A stretch of 64,000 nt of DNA from Dietzia natronolimnaea (GCF_002289575.1 NZ_NTGA01000001.1:1-64000), one strand, 5' to 3'; positions 36,133-46,081 are shown, counted from the first letter of the stretch. The notes: generated by a model not told the origin, from the letters alone. Numbers and translations are program-made.

Positions 36133-38865
36133 ATGACCTCATTCAGGACCTCAGGCACCGGAGACGGTGGCGTGACCGCCGTCGCCTGGCACGCACTGGA
36201 GGTGCCGGACGTACTCGACCGGGTGGGCGCCGGCACCACGGGACTGACCTCTGAGGAGGCGACGCACCGTCTGGAGCGCCACGGCCCAAACCGCTTGGAG
36301 GCGACCGACGCGACCGCCGCCTGGCGGGTGCTGCTCCGGCAGTTCCGAAGCCCCCTGGTCCTGTTCCTGATGGTCTGCGCCGCCATCACCCTGGTGCAGG
36401 GTCACCTGGTGGACACCGCCGCGATCACAGCGGCGGTCGTGCTCAACGCGGCGATCGGGTTCTGGCAGGAGCGCAAGGCGGAGACAGAGGTCCGGGCCCT
36501 GCAATCCCTCGCCTCACCCACCGCCCGCGTGCGCCGGGACGGTCACGTCCAGACCATCGACTCGGCCGCTCTGGTGCCCGGAGACCTCGTGCACCTCGAC
36601 AGCGGCGATCGCGTCCCGGCCGATCTTCGGCTGATCGAGGCGGTGTCCCTGCGTGTCGACGAGTCGATGCTCACAGGCGAGTCCCTGGCCACGGACAAGG
36701 ACACGGATCCGGTCGCCCCCGAGGCGCCGACCGGTGACCGGACCGGCATGGCGTTCAGCGGCTCGCTCGTCTCGTCGGGCCGTGCGACTGGTGTCGTGGT
36801 CGGCACCGGCGCGGGCACCGAACTCGGGGCCATCAACGAGCTGGTCCAGGACACCGCGGCGGCGGCACCGCTCACCGCCCTGATCCACTCCATGGAGCGG
36901 TGGATCGGCCTGATCGTGGGGATCTCCGCGCTGGGCGTCTTCGCCGCCGGGCTCGCGCTCGGGCACGACGTCTCGCTGATGTTCCGGACCGCGGTGGCTC
37001 TCGTGGTCTCCGCGATCCCCGAGGCGCTACCCGTGGTGCTCACCGTGGCGATGAGCGTGGGTGTGGCCCGGATGGCGCGGCGCAACGCGATCGTGCGGCA
37101 TCTGCCGTCGGTGGAGACACTCGGGTCCACGACGGTGATCGGGTCGGACAAGACCGGGACCCTGACACAGAACCTGCTCACCGTGGAACGGCTGTGGACC
37201 ACGGAGGGGGAGATCGCTGTCGACGCCGCGACCGGGGTCGGCGCCGACACCGGGCGCATCAGCGCCGTCGCGGAGTCCGCCCTACGCGCGGGCGCGCTGA
37301 CCAACGAGGCCGTCCCGACGCGGGACGACCCCCTTCGCTTCACGGGCGACGCGGTGGACGCGGCGATGGCCGCGGTGGCGGTGCGACTGGGCGCCGTCAC
37401 GCCGAACGAACGGGCCACCGCACCGGTGGCGCACATGCCGTACGAGCCCGAGCTCGGGTTCTCGCAGACGATCCGGAGGGAGGGCGGTCGGCCGGTGCTG
37501 TACGTCAAGGGCGCGCCCGACGCGGTCTCCGCGATGTGCTCGAGCATGCTCACCGCAGGGGGTACCACGACCCTCGATCGGGCCGCCGTCCTCGCCGCCA
37601 ACGAGGCCCTGGGCTCGAAGGGGCTGCGGGTGCTCGCCACGGCCCGCCGGGAGCTCGAGGACGGGGATCCGCGGCTGGCCGGTGACACCCTCGAGGGAGC
37701 TCCAGAGGACCTGATCTTCCTCGGCCTGGAGGGGATGACCGATCCACCACGCCCAGGCGTGCAGGAGGCGATCGCCGGATGCCGGTCGGCGGGGATCCGG
37801 GTGGTGATGATCACCGGTGATCATCCGGCGACGGCCGCCGCGATCGCCGGGCGGCTCGGGCTGGACACCGGCACGCCCCCACTGACCGGTGCCGAGATCG
37901 CGGGCCTTGACGACGCGATGCTCCGGGCCCGGCTGGCGGATGCGACGGTCGCAGCCCGGGTGTCGCCACAGGACAAGATGCGGATCGTCGAGCAGCTCAT
38001 GGCGATGGGCAACGTGGTCGCGGTGACCGGGGACGGTGTCAACGATGCGCCCGCACTCCGCGTCGCCTCCATCGGGGTCGCGATGGGCGACTCGGGCACG
38101 GACGTCGCCCGCGAGGCCTCCGACATCGTGCTCACGGACGACGACTTCAGCACTATCGTCCACGCCGTGGAGGAGGGGCGGGTCACCTTCGCGACCATCC
38201 GCAAGGCCACCTTCTTCCTCCTGTCGACGGCGATCGCGGCGCTGCTCGCGGTCGCGGTGAACGTCTTCACCGATTCCCCCCTGATCCTCCTGCCGGTCCA
38301 GATGCTGTGGGCGAACCTGGTGACGTCCGGGATACAGGTGATCGCCCTCGCGTTCGAGCCCGGCGAGGGCGACGAGCTGGAGGTGCCTCCCCGCAATCTC
38401 GGTGAGGGTGTCCTCGACGCCCCCATGTGGTGGCGGACCGCGCTGAGCGGGGTGTGGATAGCCGTCGTGACGCTGGTGGTCTACGAGCGCGCGATCTGGG
38501 ACGGGATCGAGACCGACCACGCCCGCTCACTCGCGCTGACGGTGCTGGTGGCGGCGAGCTTCTTCCAGGTGATGAACGCCCGGGCGTTGCGTCGCTCGGT
38601 GTTCACCCTCAACCCCTTGGCGAACCCGCTGCTACTGGCCGCCACGGCGGTCGCCGCCTGCCTGCAGGTGATGGTGGTGAGTTGGCCGGTCCTGGCCGGC
38701 CCGATGGGCCTGAGCGCGCTGAGCCCCGGTGAGTGGGTGCTGTGTGTGGCCGTCGGCGCCACGGTCATCGCGGTGTCCGAGATCCACAAGCTGGCGGTGG
38801 CACCGGCGGCCCGCCGGCGCGCGGCCGCGATCGCCGCCGCAGGGGTCGCGGCTCCGGGGCGGTAG
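36133..38865 (+). CDS. P-type cation-transporting ATPase, type II-like
   Basis: The 910-residue membrane pump has the full P-type set: an N-terminal cation-ATPase domain, actuator TGES in MLTGESLA, PEALP in TM4, phosphorylation site DKTGT with D339, nucleotide domain with VKGAPDAV, and TGDGVNDAPAL. It aligns with Ca2+/Na+-type P2 pumps. Residues that bind Ca2+ in TM5 and TM6 are not conserved: TM5 reads FLLSTAIAALLAVAV and TM6 NLVTSGIQ, without the acidic residue of NLVTDG. The transported ion is therefore uncertain. GGAGGA precedes the ATG. It is flanked by acyP and smc, an uncommon position. Confidence 0.9.
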   Translation: MTSFRTSGTGDGGVTAVAWHALEVPDVLDRVGAGTTGLTSEEATHRLERHGPNRLEATDATAAWRVLLRQFRSPLVLFLMVCAAITLVQGHLVDTAAITAAVVLNAAIGFWQERKAETEVRALQSLASPTARVRRDGHVQTIDSAALVPGDLVHLDSGDRVPADLRLIEAVSLRVDESMLTGESLATDKDTDPVAPEAPTGDRTGMAFSGSLVSSGRATGVVVGTGAGTELGAINELVQDTAAAAPLTALIHSMERWIGLIVGISALGVFAAGLALGHDVSLMFRTAVALVVSAIPEALPVVLTVAMSVGVARMARRNAIVRHLPSVETLGSTTVIGSDKTGTLTQNLLTVERLWTTEGEIAVDAATGVGADTGRISAVAESALRAGALTNEAVPTRDDPLRFTGDAVDAAMAAVAVRLGAVTPNERATAPVAHMPYEPELGFSQTIRREGGRPVLYVKGAPDAVSAMCSSMLTAGGTTTLDRAAVLAANEALGSKGLRVLATARRELEDGDPRLAGDTLEGAPEDLIFLGLEGMTDPPRPGVQEAIAGCRSAGIRVVMITGDHPATAAAIAGRLGLDTGTPPLTGAEIAGLDDAMLRARLADATVAARVSPQDKMRIVEQLMAMGNVVAVTGDGVNDAPALRVASIGVAMGDSGTDVAREASDIVLTDDDFSTIVHAVEEGRVTFATIRKATFFLLSTAIAALLAVAVNVFTDSPLILLPVQMLWANLVTSGIQVIALAFEPGEGDELEVPPRNLGEGVLDAPMWWRTALSGVWIAVVTLVVYERAIWDGIETDHARSLALTVLVAASFFQVMNARALRRSVFTLNPLANPLLLAATAVAACLQVMVVSWPVLAGPMGLSALSPGEWVLCVAVGATVIAVSEIHKLAVAPAARRRAAAIAAAGVAAPGR

Positions 38866-38877
38866 CCGGCCGTGCCA

Positions 38878-38883
38878 TAGGAT
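38878..38883 (+). promoter_or_regulatory. -10 box of leaderless smc
   Basis: TAGGAT lies eight bases before GTG 38892, with no ribosome site and 12 bases after the ATPase stop. Confidence 0.5.
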
Positions 38884-38891
38884 CGACATCC

Positions 38892-41800
38892 GTGTACCTC
38901 AAGTCGCTGACGCTCAAGGGCTTCAAGTCCTTCGCGGCGCCCACGACCCTGAGGTTCGAGCCCGGCATCTGTTGCGTCGTCGGCCCCAACGGCTCCGGCA
39001 AGTCCAACGTCGTGGACGCCCTGACCTGGGTGATGGGGGAGCACAGCGCCAAGTCGCTGCGCGGCGGCAAGATGCAGGACGTGATCTTCGCCGGGACCGC
39101 CGGCAAGTCGCCGCTCGGTCGCGCGGAGGTCACTCTCACCCTCGACAACTCCGACGGCACCCTGCCGATCGACTACGCCGAGGTGTCGTTGACCCGCCGG
39201 ATGTTCCGCGACGGCGCGGCCGAGTACGAGATCAACGGGGACCGTGCCCGGCTGATGGACGTCCAGGAGCTGCTCTCGGACTCGGGCATCGGGCGAGAGA
39301 TGCACGTGATCGTGGGCCAGGGCAAGCTCGCCGAGATCCTCGAGTCCAAACCCGAGGAGCGCAGGGCCTTCATCGAGGAGGCCGCCGGGATCCTCAAGCA
39401 CCGCCGCCGCAAGGAGAAGGCCCAGCGCAAGCTCGCCGGGATGCAGGGCAATCTCGATCGGCTGACCGACCTCACGGGCGAACTGCGCCGTCAACTCAAG
39501 CCGCTCGGGCGTCAGGCGGAGGTGGCGCGGCGGGCCCAGTCCGTCCAGGCCGACCTCCGCGACGCGACGTTCCGGTTGGCCGCGGACGACCTGGTGACCC
39601 GGCGCGCCGAACTGGCGGACGCGGAGAGCGTGCGGGCGCGGCTCTCCGGGCAGGTGGCCGCGGCCGTCGATCGGCGGGACGACCTCGCCGCGTCGGTCGG
39701 CCGGACCCAGACCAGGCTCGACCGGCTCTCCCCGGAGGCCGACGCGGCCCAGCAACGGTGGTTCGCCCTGTCCACGCTGGCCGAACGGGCCCGCGCCACC
39801 GCCCGCATCGCGGCCGATCGCGCGCGGTCTCTCGCAGCGGAGTCGGCAGTCCACCACGGCACCGATCCCGACGAGTTGGATCGACAGGCCGACCGCGCCG
39901 AGGCGCACGAGCAGGAGTTGGCGGCCGAGGTCGCCCGCGCCGCGGACCGGGCAGGCCGGGCGACGGAAGCCCTGAAGTCGGCCGAGGCCACCCTGGCCGG
40001 GTTAGAGGCCGAACACCTCAAGGCCGTGCGCGCCATCGCCGACCGCCGCGAGGGAGCGGCGCGGCTCGCGGGCAAGGTGGAGACGCTCGCCGCCCGGGTC
40101 GAGTCGACCGAGGCGGAGATCGCGCGTCTCGACGCGGAATCGGAGAACGCGCGCTCGGCCGTGGCGGACGCCGAGGCCGAGTTCGACGCCGTCCACGCCC
40201 GTGTCGACGTCCACGCCGAGGGCGAACGCACCCTCGACGAACACCTGGGGCGAGCCGAACGCGCGCACCTCGCGGCCCGGGCGCGCCTGGCCGAGTTGCA
40301 GGCGAGTGAGCGGGAGGCGGACCAGCGGATCGCCAGACTGGCCGCCAGGATCGAGACGCTCGAGCAGAACAAGGGGGCCGGTGACGGTGCTGACTGGGTC
40401 CTGCGCCACCTGGGCCCGGAGAAGTCCGCGGGCACCGTCGGGGAGCTGCTCGGCGTGGAACCGGGATGGGAGCGCGCGGTGGGCGTGGCACTCGGGCCGG
40501 CAGTCGACGCCGTCGTCGTCGACCGCGGCGTCGACCGCCGCTCGGTCCTGGTCGCGCTGCGTGAGGCCGACGCGGGTCGAGCCGGTCTGGTGGGCGGGGG
40601 GACCGCAGGCGACGACTACCGCCTGGAGGCGGATCTGGTCCCCGGTGCGCGGTGGGCTCTCGACGTGGTCGAGGTCCCCGCGGACCTCGTGGCCGCGGTC
40701 ACGGCACTGCTGGTGGACGTGGTGGTGGTCGACGACCTGGCCGGTGCCCACGCTCAGGTGGAGGCCGATCGACGCGTTCGCGCGGTGACCAGGGACGGCG
40801 AGATCGCGGGTGCGGGATGGACCGTCGGGGGGTCGGCCGCCGGCCGGACGGGACTCGAGCTCCAGTCCGCCATCGACGCGGCCGTCGCGCAGAGGGACGC
40901 CGTGCGGGCCGAGATCGAGACCACCCGCGCGGAACTCGCCGGCGCCGAGGCGGAGGACCTCGAACGGGCGGACCGGTTCTCCGAGTCCCTCGCCGCGATC
41001 AGCGAGTCCGACGCGGCGATCGAGGAGATCTACGCCGAGCTCGCGAGGATCGGCACGCGACGTCGGCGCGCCGAGGCGGAGGTGCGGCGCCTCGAACAGG
41101 CCCGGAGGATGGCCGTCGACAAGCTCGATGCGTCCCGCGCCGAACACGCCGAACTCACCGACCGCCTCGCCCGCGCCGGGGACGACGACGGGGTCGAGCT
41201 CCCCGCGGACGACGGGCGGGTCGCCGCCCAGGCGGAGGTCGCCGCCGCCCGGGCGGCCGAGCTCGAGGCCCGCTTGGCGCACCGGTCGGCGGAGGAGCGC
41301 GCGTCCGGGGTCCGAGGGAAGTCCGCCTCGCTGCGCAGAGCCGCCCAATCCGAGCGGGAATCCAGGGCCCGCGCGGCGCGGGCCGCCGCGGCACGTCGGC
41401 GCGGCGCCGAGGTCGCCGGAGTGGTGGACGAGCTGAGCGGGCGGCTGCTGGCCCGGCTCGACGAGCTGATCGCCTCGGCCGGCGCAGAACGTGACCGGCT
41501 GGCGTCCGCGCGGACGGAGGCCTCCGACCGGGCGGCCGCGCTCCGGACCGAACTCGCGGCAGCGGAATCCGAGGTCACCAGACTCGGCGACGCCGCGCAC
41601 CGCGACGAGATCGTCCGGGCCCAGCTCGAGGTCAAGGTGTCCGAACTGGAGTCCGCGGTGCTGGAGCGTCATGGCATCGAGCCCGAGGCACTGGTCGCGG
41701 AGTACGGGCCGGAGGTGCCGCTTCCACCGTCCGCGCTGGAGATCGAGGAGTACGAGGCGGCCCGCGAGCGCGGTGAGGACGTCACCCCGCCCCCGCCGAT

Positions 41801-42455
41801 GCCCTACCACCGTGCCGAGCAGGAGCGTCGGCTGAAGCAGGCCCAGAAGGATCTCGCGACTCTGGGCAAGGTCAATCCGCTGGCGCTCGAGGAGTTCGCC
41901 GCTCTCGAGGAGCGGTACGCGTTCCTGTCCACCCAGCTCGACGACGTCAAGAAGGCCCGGGCCGACCTCGAAGGGGTGATCGACGACGTCGACGAGAGGA
42001 TCGAGCAGATCTTCACCGAGGCGTGGGTGGACGTCGAACGCGAGTTCCGCGACGTGTTCTCCGTGCTGTTCCCCGGCGGTGAGGGCCGGTTGGTCCTCAC
42101 GGACCCCACGGACATGCTGGCCACGGGCATCGAGGTGGAGGCCCGGCCGCCGGGGAAGAAGGTCAAGCGGCTGTCCCTGCTGTCGGGTGGGGAGAAGTCG
42201 TTGACGGCCGTGGCGATGCTGGTGGCGATCTTCAAGGCCCGCCCCAGCCCGTTCTACGTGATGGACGAGGTCGAGGCCGCGCTCGACGACACCAACCTGC
42301 GCCGCCTCATCGGATTGTTCGAGCAGCTGCGGGAGACCAGCCAGCTCATCGTGATCACCCACCAGAAGCCCACGATGGACGTGGCCGATGTGCTCTACGG
42401 GGTGTCCATGCAGGGTGACGGCATCTCCAAGGTGATCTCCCAGCGCATGCGCTGA
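38892..42455 (+). CDS. smc: chromosome segregation protein SMC
   Basis: SMC forms the ring-shaped ATPase of bacterial condensin, with ScpA and ScpB. The 1187-residue chain has Walker A GPNGSGKS at 31-38, long coiled coils on either side of a hinge at about 500-660 (AGTVGELLGVEPGWERAV), the signature LSGGEKSLTA near 1097, and Walker B VMDEVEAALDD near 1123-1133. Alanine/arginine/glutamate-rich coils explain the long spurious frames on the other strand. GTG 38892 gives the classical N-terminus MYLKSLTLKGFKSF. scpA and scpB are not in this window. Confidence 0.97.
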   Translation: MYLKSLTLKGFKSFAAPTTLRFEPGICCVVGPNGSGKSNVVDALTWVMGEHSAKSLRGGKMQDVIFAGTAGKSPLGRAEVTLTLDNSDGTLPIDYAEVSLTRRMFRDGAAEYEINGDRARLMDVQELLSDSGIGREMHVIVGQGKLAEILESKPEERRAFIEEAAGILKHRRRKEKAQRKLAGMQGNLDRLTDLTGELRRQLKPLGRQAEVARRAQSVQADLRDATFRLAADDLVTRRAELADAESVRARLSGQVAAAVDRRDDLAASVGRTQTRLDRLSPEADAAQQRWFALSTLAERARATARIAADRARSLAAESAVHHGTDPDELDRQADRAEAHEQELAAEVARAADRAGRATEALKSAEATLAGLEAEHLKAVRAIADRREGAARLAGKVETLAARVESTEAEIARLDAESENARSAVADAEAEFDAVHARVDVHAEGERTLDEHLGRAERAHLAARARLAELQASEREADQRIARLAARIETLEQNKGAGDGADWVLRHLGPEKSAGTVGELLGVEPGWERAVGVALGPAVDAVVVDRGVDRRSVLVALREADAGRAGLVGGGTAGDDYRLEADLVPGARWALDVVEVPADLVAAVTALLVDVVVVDDLAGAHAQVEADRRVRAVTRDGEIAGAGWTVGGSAAGRTGLELQSAIDAAVAQRDAVRAEIETTRAELAGAEAEDLERADRFSESLAAISESDAAIEEIYAELARIGTRRRRAEAEVRRLEQARRMAVDKLDASRAEHAELTDRLARAGDDDGVELPADDGRVAAQAEVAAARAAELEARLAHRSAEERASGVRGKSASLRRAAQSERESRARAARAAAARRRGAEVAGVVDELSGRLLARLDELIASAGAERDRLASARTEASDRAAALRTELAAAESEVTRLGDAAHRDEIVRAQLEVKVSELESAVLERHGIEPEALVAEYGPEVPLPPSALEIEEYEAARERGEDVTPPPPMPYHRAEQERRLKQAQKDLATLGKVNPLALEEFAALEERYAFLSTQLDDVKKARADLEGVIDDVDERIEQIFTEAWVDVEREFRDVFSVLFPGGEGRLVLTDPTDMLATGIEVEARPPGKKVKRLSLLSGGEKSLTAVAMLVAIFKARPSPFYVMDEVEAALDDTNLRRLIGLFEQLRETSQLIVITHQKPTMDVADVLYGVSMQGDGISKVISQRMR

Positions 42456-42487
42456 CGTTCGGCGGGCCTCGCGGTGCCGGGCGTCAG
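42452..42487. terminator. possible bidirectional hairpin between smc and sdhB
   Basis: CTGACG (42452-42457) and CGTCAG (42482-42487) form a 6-bp stem across the 28-bp gap between convergent genes. Both gene ends lie in the arms. The loop is long, so support is weak. Confidence 0.3.
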
Positions 42488-43227
42488 GAGCGCCGGAACA
42501 CCGCGCGGAGACGCTCCCGGTTGACCATCGCGATCGCCCGGAGCGGGATGCCCGCCGGGCACACCGTCGAGCACTCGCCGTAGAGGGAGCAGGACCCGAA
42601 CTCCTGATCCGCGGCACGGACCATCTCGCGTGCCCGGGAGCCGCGTTCGCGGCTCGCCACCGGCATGAGGGCCAGATGCCCCAGCTTGGCACCCACGAAG
42701 AGGTTGGCCGATCCGTTGGGGCAGGCGGCCACACACGCGCCGCAGCCGATGCAGGCCGCCAGATCCAGTGCGCTCTCCGCCTCCTGGTGGCCCTGGGCCG
42801 TGACGTCGGCGTCGGGGGCCGCCCCCGCGGGCAGCGATACGTGGGCCCCGGCCTCGGCGATCTGGTCGAGCGCGGAGCGGTCCACGACGAGGTCCCGGAT
42901 CACGGGGAACACCGCCGAGCGCATCGGCTCGATGCGCAGGGTGTCGCCCTCGGAGTAGGAGTCCAGGCGCTGGTGGCACGAGGGGGTGTTCTCGGTGGGG
43001 CCGTGCGGACGGCCGTCGACGCTCACCCCGCACGCACCGCAGATGCCCTCCCGGCAGTCGGAGTCGAACGCCACCGGCTCCTGCCCGTCGTCGATCAATC
43101 GGCTGTTGAGCACGTCGAGAAGCTCGAGCAGGCTCATCTCCGGTTCGGCATCCGGGACGAGGTACTCCTCGTACGCGCCGGCCTCCTCGGGACCGGCCTG
43201 CCTCCACACGCGCAGGGTCAGCCTCAC
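42484..43227 (-). CDS. sdhB: succinate dehydrogenase iron-sulfur subunit
   Basis: SdhB passes electrons from the flavoprotein to the membrane quinone. The 247-residue protein shows cysteines for the [2Fe-2S] centre (DCREGICGACG and a later NTPSC), the [4Fe-4S] centre (CIGCGACVAACP) and the [3Fe-4S] centre (CSLYGECSTVCPAG). GTG 43227 follows AGGAGG by eight bases. It is the third gene of sdhCAB, 34 bases after the sdhA stop. The protein is close to the non-classical, Bacillus/Corynebacterium-type enzyme. Confidence 0.94.
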   Translation of the reverse strand: MRLTLRVWRQAGPEEAGAYEEYLVPDAEPEMSLLELLDVLNSRLIDDGQEPVAFDSDCREGICGACGVSVDGRPHGPTENTPSCHQRLDSYSEGDTLRIEPMRSAVFPVIRDLVVDRSALDQIAEAGAHVSLPAGAAPDADVTAQGHQEAESALDLAACIGCGACVAACPNGSANLFVGAKLGHLALMPVASRERGSRAREMVRAADQEFGSCSLYGECSTVCPAGIPLRAIAMVNRERLRAVFRRS

Positions 43228-43261
43228 GATGCGGTCCTCCTGGTCGGCCCGGGTGTGGATC

Positions 43262-45277
43262 TCATCGGTAGTCCCTCGTGGTGAGCTCGACCGCGGCGAA
43301 GTCGAGCGGTTCGGCGTGGCGGGTGAACGTGCGCGGGCCGCCCCGGTCGTCGCCCTCGGATCCCCAGGCGGAGACGAACCGCCACTGGTCGTCCCGGCGC
43401 AGTGCCTCACCGCCCGGGGTCCGGTGCTCGTCGCGGAAGTGGGCACCGCACGACTCGTCGCGGTCCAGGGCGTCGACGCACATCAGCTCGGCCAGCTCCA
43501 GGTAGTCGGCCGTCCGGCCGGCCAGTTCGAGAACTTGGTTGAGGTGCCCCCCGGTTCCCGTCACCCGGAGGTCCGACCAGAACCGGGTCCGCAGGTCGCG
43601 GATCCGGTCGATCGCGGTGGAAAGACCCTCGGCGGTGCGGGTGACCCCGCATCCGGCGTAGAGGATCTCGCCCAGTTCGCGGTGGAAGTGCCCGGGTCCG
43701 GTCGAGCCGCCCACCGCGAGCAGCGCCTCGACGCGGCCCCGGGCTCGGGCCACAGCGGTGGTGACCACCTCGTCGTCGTCGTCCGGTGGGTGGTCACCCA
43801 GGCGGGTGGCCAGGTGCGCCGGCACCGAGTACGGGAGGGTGAACCACCCGTCGACACTGGCGCTGAGCAGGGAGTTGGCGCCGAGCCGGTTCGCGCCGTG
43901 GTACGCCCAGCCACATTCGCCGCCCACGAACAGCCCGGGGATCGAGGTCTGCAGGTCGTAGTCGCTCCAGAGCCCTCCCATGGTGAAGTGGCAGGTGGGC
44001 GCGATGCGCATCGGGACGCAGTACGGGTCCTCGCCGGTGGCGTGGGAGTACATGTCGAAGAGGTTGCCGTAGCGTTCGGCGATCCGTCGCCGCCCGCCGC
44101 CCACGAGAGCGTCCCGGAAGTCCAGGTACACCGAGTTGTGCCGGGGGCCCACCCCACGCCCGTCGCGGATCTCCGCCGTGATCGCCCGTGAGGCCACGTC
44201 GCGGGGGACCAGGTTGCCGTAGGCGGGGTAGCGGCGTTCGAGGAAGTAGTCGCGATCGGAGTCCGGGATGTCGCCGGGCGGCCGGTCGTCGCCCGCGCGC
44301 AGCGGCACCCAGATCCGGCCGTCGTTGCGCAGCGACTCGCTCATGAGGATGGTCTTGGACTGCCACGCCGAGTCCTTGGGCAGGGCGGTGGGGTGGAACT
44401 GCACGAACGACGGCGAGGCGAACAGCGCCCCTCGCTGGTGAGCCCGCCACACGGCCGAGGCGTTGGAGTTCACCGCGAGCGTGGAGTCGTGGAAGACGTT
44501 CCCGTAGCCACCCGTCGCCAGCACCACGGCGTGAGCGGTCTCGGCGCGGATGCGTCCGGTGACGAGATCGCGGACCACGACCCCGTGACATCCGGCGTCG
44601 TCGACGATCAGATCCAGCATCTCGTGGCGGGTGTGCAACCGCACCGAACCCGCCCGGATCTGTCGCTGGAGGGCCTGGGTGCCGGCGATCTGGAGTTGCT
44701 GCCCGGTCTGTCCGCGGGAGTAGTAGGTCCGGGAGACCTGCACCCCGCCGAACGATCGCGTGGACAACACGCCCCCGTACTCCCGGGCGAACGGGGTGCC
44801 GATCGCCGAGAAGTGGTCGATGACGCGCGCCGACTCCTCGCCCAGCCTGAACGCCTCGGCCTCGCTTCCCCGGAAGTCACCACCCTTGACCGTGTCGACG
44901 ACGAAGCGGTGCAGTGAGTCGCCGTCGACCCGCCGCGCGCGGGCCGCGTTGATCCCGCCCTGGGCCGCCACGGAGTGCGCGCGCCGCGGAGCGTCGTGGT
45001 AGGTCAGCGCGGTGACCCGATACCCCAGCTCGCCGAGCGCGGCCGCCGCTCCCGCGCCCGCCAGTCCCGTGCCCACCACGACCACGTGGAAGCGACTCCG
45101 GTTACCGGGGGAGACCAGGGGATAGGACTCCCGGCGGCGCGTCCAGGCCGTGGCGGGCTCGCCACCGGGGGCGCCCGAGGTCAGGGTGTCGCCGGCCCGC
45201 GCGCCGGGGGCGGTGACGGGCGGCGGCGTGAATGCGCTCGACTCGCCCGGGGTGCGTGGGCGGGTCACGACAGCCAT
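43262..45277 (-). CDS. sdhA: succinate dehydrogenase/fumarate reductase flavoprotein
   Basis: SdhA oxidises succinate to fumarate with covalently bound FAD. The 671-residue protein has the FAD-binding VVVVGTGLAGAGAAAALGELG, the flavin-linking histidine in RRAHSVAAQGGINAA, and the catalytic region FVQFHPTAL and HFTMGGLWSDYD. An unusual Pro/Ala/Gly-rich N-terminal tail of about 60 residues precedes the Rossmann loop. The ATG overlaps sdhC by 13 bases, so translation is likely coupled. A shorter start further in cannot be excluded. Confidence 0.94.
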   Translation of the reverse strand: MAVVTRPRTPGESSAFTPPPVTAPGARAGDTLTSGAPGGEPATAWTRRRESYPLVSPGNRSRFHVVVVGTGLAGAGAAAALGELGYRVTALTYHDAPRRAHSVAAQGGINAARARRVDGDSLHRFVVDTVKGGDFRGSEAEAFRLGEESARVIDHFSAIGTPFAREYGGVLSTRSFGGVQVSRTYYSRGQTGQQLQIAGTQALQRQIRAGSVRLHTRHEMLDLIVDDAGCHGVVVRDLVTGRIRAETAHAVVLATGGYGNVFHDSTLAVNSNASAVWRAHQRGALFASPSFVQFHPTALPKDSAWQSKTILMSESLRNDGRIWVPLRAGDDRPPGDIPDSDRDYFLERRYPAYGNLVPRDVASRAITAEIRDGRGVGPRHNSVYLDFRDALVGGGRRRIAERYGNLFDMYSHATGEDPYCVPMRIAPTCHFTMGGLWSDYDLQTSIPGLFVGGECGWAYHGANRLGANSLLSASVDGWFTLPYSVPAHLATRLGDHPPDDDDEVVTTAVARARGRVEALLAVGGSTGPGHFHRELGEILYAGCGVTRTAEGLSTAIDRIRDLRTRFWSDLRVTGTGGHLNQVLELAGRTADYLELAELMCVDALDRDESCGAHFRDEHRTPGGEALRRDDQWRFVSAWGSEGDDRGGPRTFTRHAEPLDFAAVELTTRDYR

Positions 45278-45996
45278 CCGGCCTGGACGGCGATCGGGAT
45301 CATGGCGTTGCCCACGAGGACGGCGACGGCGGCGACCCCACCGATGACCGTCACCGCCGCGCGACTCCGGACCCCCGTTACGCCGAGATCCCCCGCCGCT
45401 GTCCGCACGCCGTGCGCCACGTGCACTGCGAGCAGAGCCATGGTGATCCCGTAGAACGCCGCCACCCAGGGCCTGGCGAAGCTGGCCACGAGATTCGCGT
45501 ACGCCGAACCGGGGACGAACGAGTCACTGGCCGCAGGAGGCGTGCCGGTGGTCATGTCCAGGACATGGAAGACCACGAACAGCAGCAGCACGACACCGGT
45601 CAGCATCATGGACCGGGCGCCGAAGGAGGTGGCGGTCAGGCCGGCCCGACGACGACGGTGGCCCGCCGCCGCCCGCGAGCGTCGCAGGAGCAGCACGGAG
45701 CACCCGATGTGCGCCACCAGGCTCAGCACCAGCACCACCCGCAGCGCCCACAACACGCCCTCGTGGGGGACCAGCGGGTAGAGCAGGGTCCGCAACCACT
45801 CGGCGTAGCCGTCGAAATCGGCCGCGCCGCCGAAGACCTTGAGGTTGCCGATCATGTGTACGACGACAAACGAGGTGAAGATCAGACCCGTCACGGCCAT
45901 GACCGTCTTGGCCGCCCAGGTGGCGACCACGGGGGCGCGCCGGAGGTGTGGTCTCCGGGCCCCGGCCGGCTCGTGCGGAGCAGCGACCTCGGTCAC
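45265..45996 (-). CDS. sdhC: succinate dehydrogenase cytochrome b subunit
   Basis: The 243-residue protein is the single-chain, five-helix type B cytochrome b558 subunit that anchors SdhAB to the membrane and reduces menaquinone. Helix-borne histidines that could ligate two haems lie in VVHMIGNLK, AHIGCSVLL, FVVFHVLDM and LAVHVAHGVR. No sdhD gene is present, as expected for this class. GTG 45996 follows GGAGG with nine bases between. The gene starts the sdhCAB operon, which diverges from ftsY across 98 bp. Confidence 0.9.
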   Translation of the reverse strand: MTEVAAPHEPAGARRPHLRRAPVVATWAAKTVMAVTGLIFTSFVVVHMIGNLKVFGGAADFDGYAEWLRTLLYPLVPHEGVLWALRVVLVLSLVAHIGCSVLLLRRSRAAAGHRRRRAGLTATSFGARSMMLTGVVLLLFVVFHVLDMTTGTPPAASDSFVPGSAYANLVASFARPWVAAFYGITMALLAVHVAHGVRTAAGDLGVTGVRSRAAVTVIGGVAAVAVLVGNAMIPIAVQAGWLS

Positions 45997-46081
45997 GCGC
46001 GGACACCTCCTTACGGGAACGCGCGCCAGTCTAGGTCCGCCCTCGCCACCCGGGGTCGGGATGCCGACGGGGGGCGTCGTT

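Noticed and set aside
40002-42734. Very long open frame antisense to smc (and similar frames opposite sdhA, ppk, recG)
   Set aside because: High-GC coding DNA with few TAA/TAG codons gives long antisense frames. They have low-complexity Arg/Gly/Pro translations, no family motifs and no ribosome sites, and they overlap clearly functional genes.
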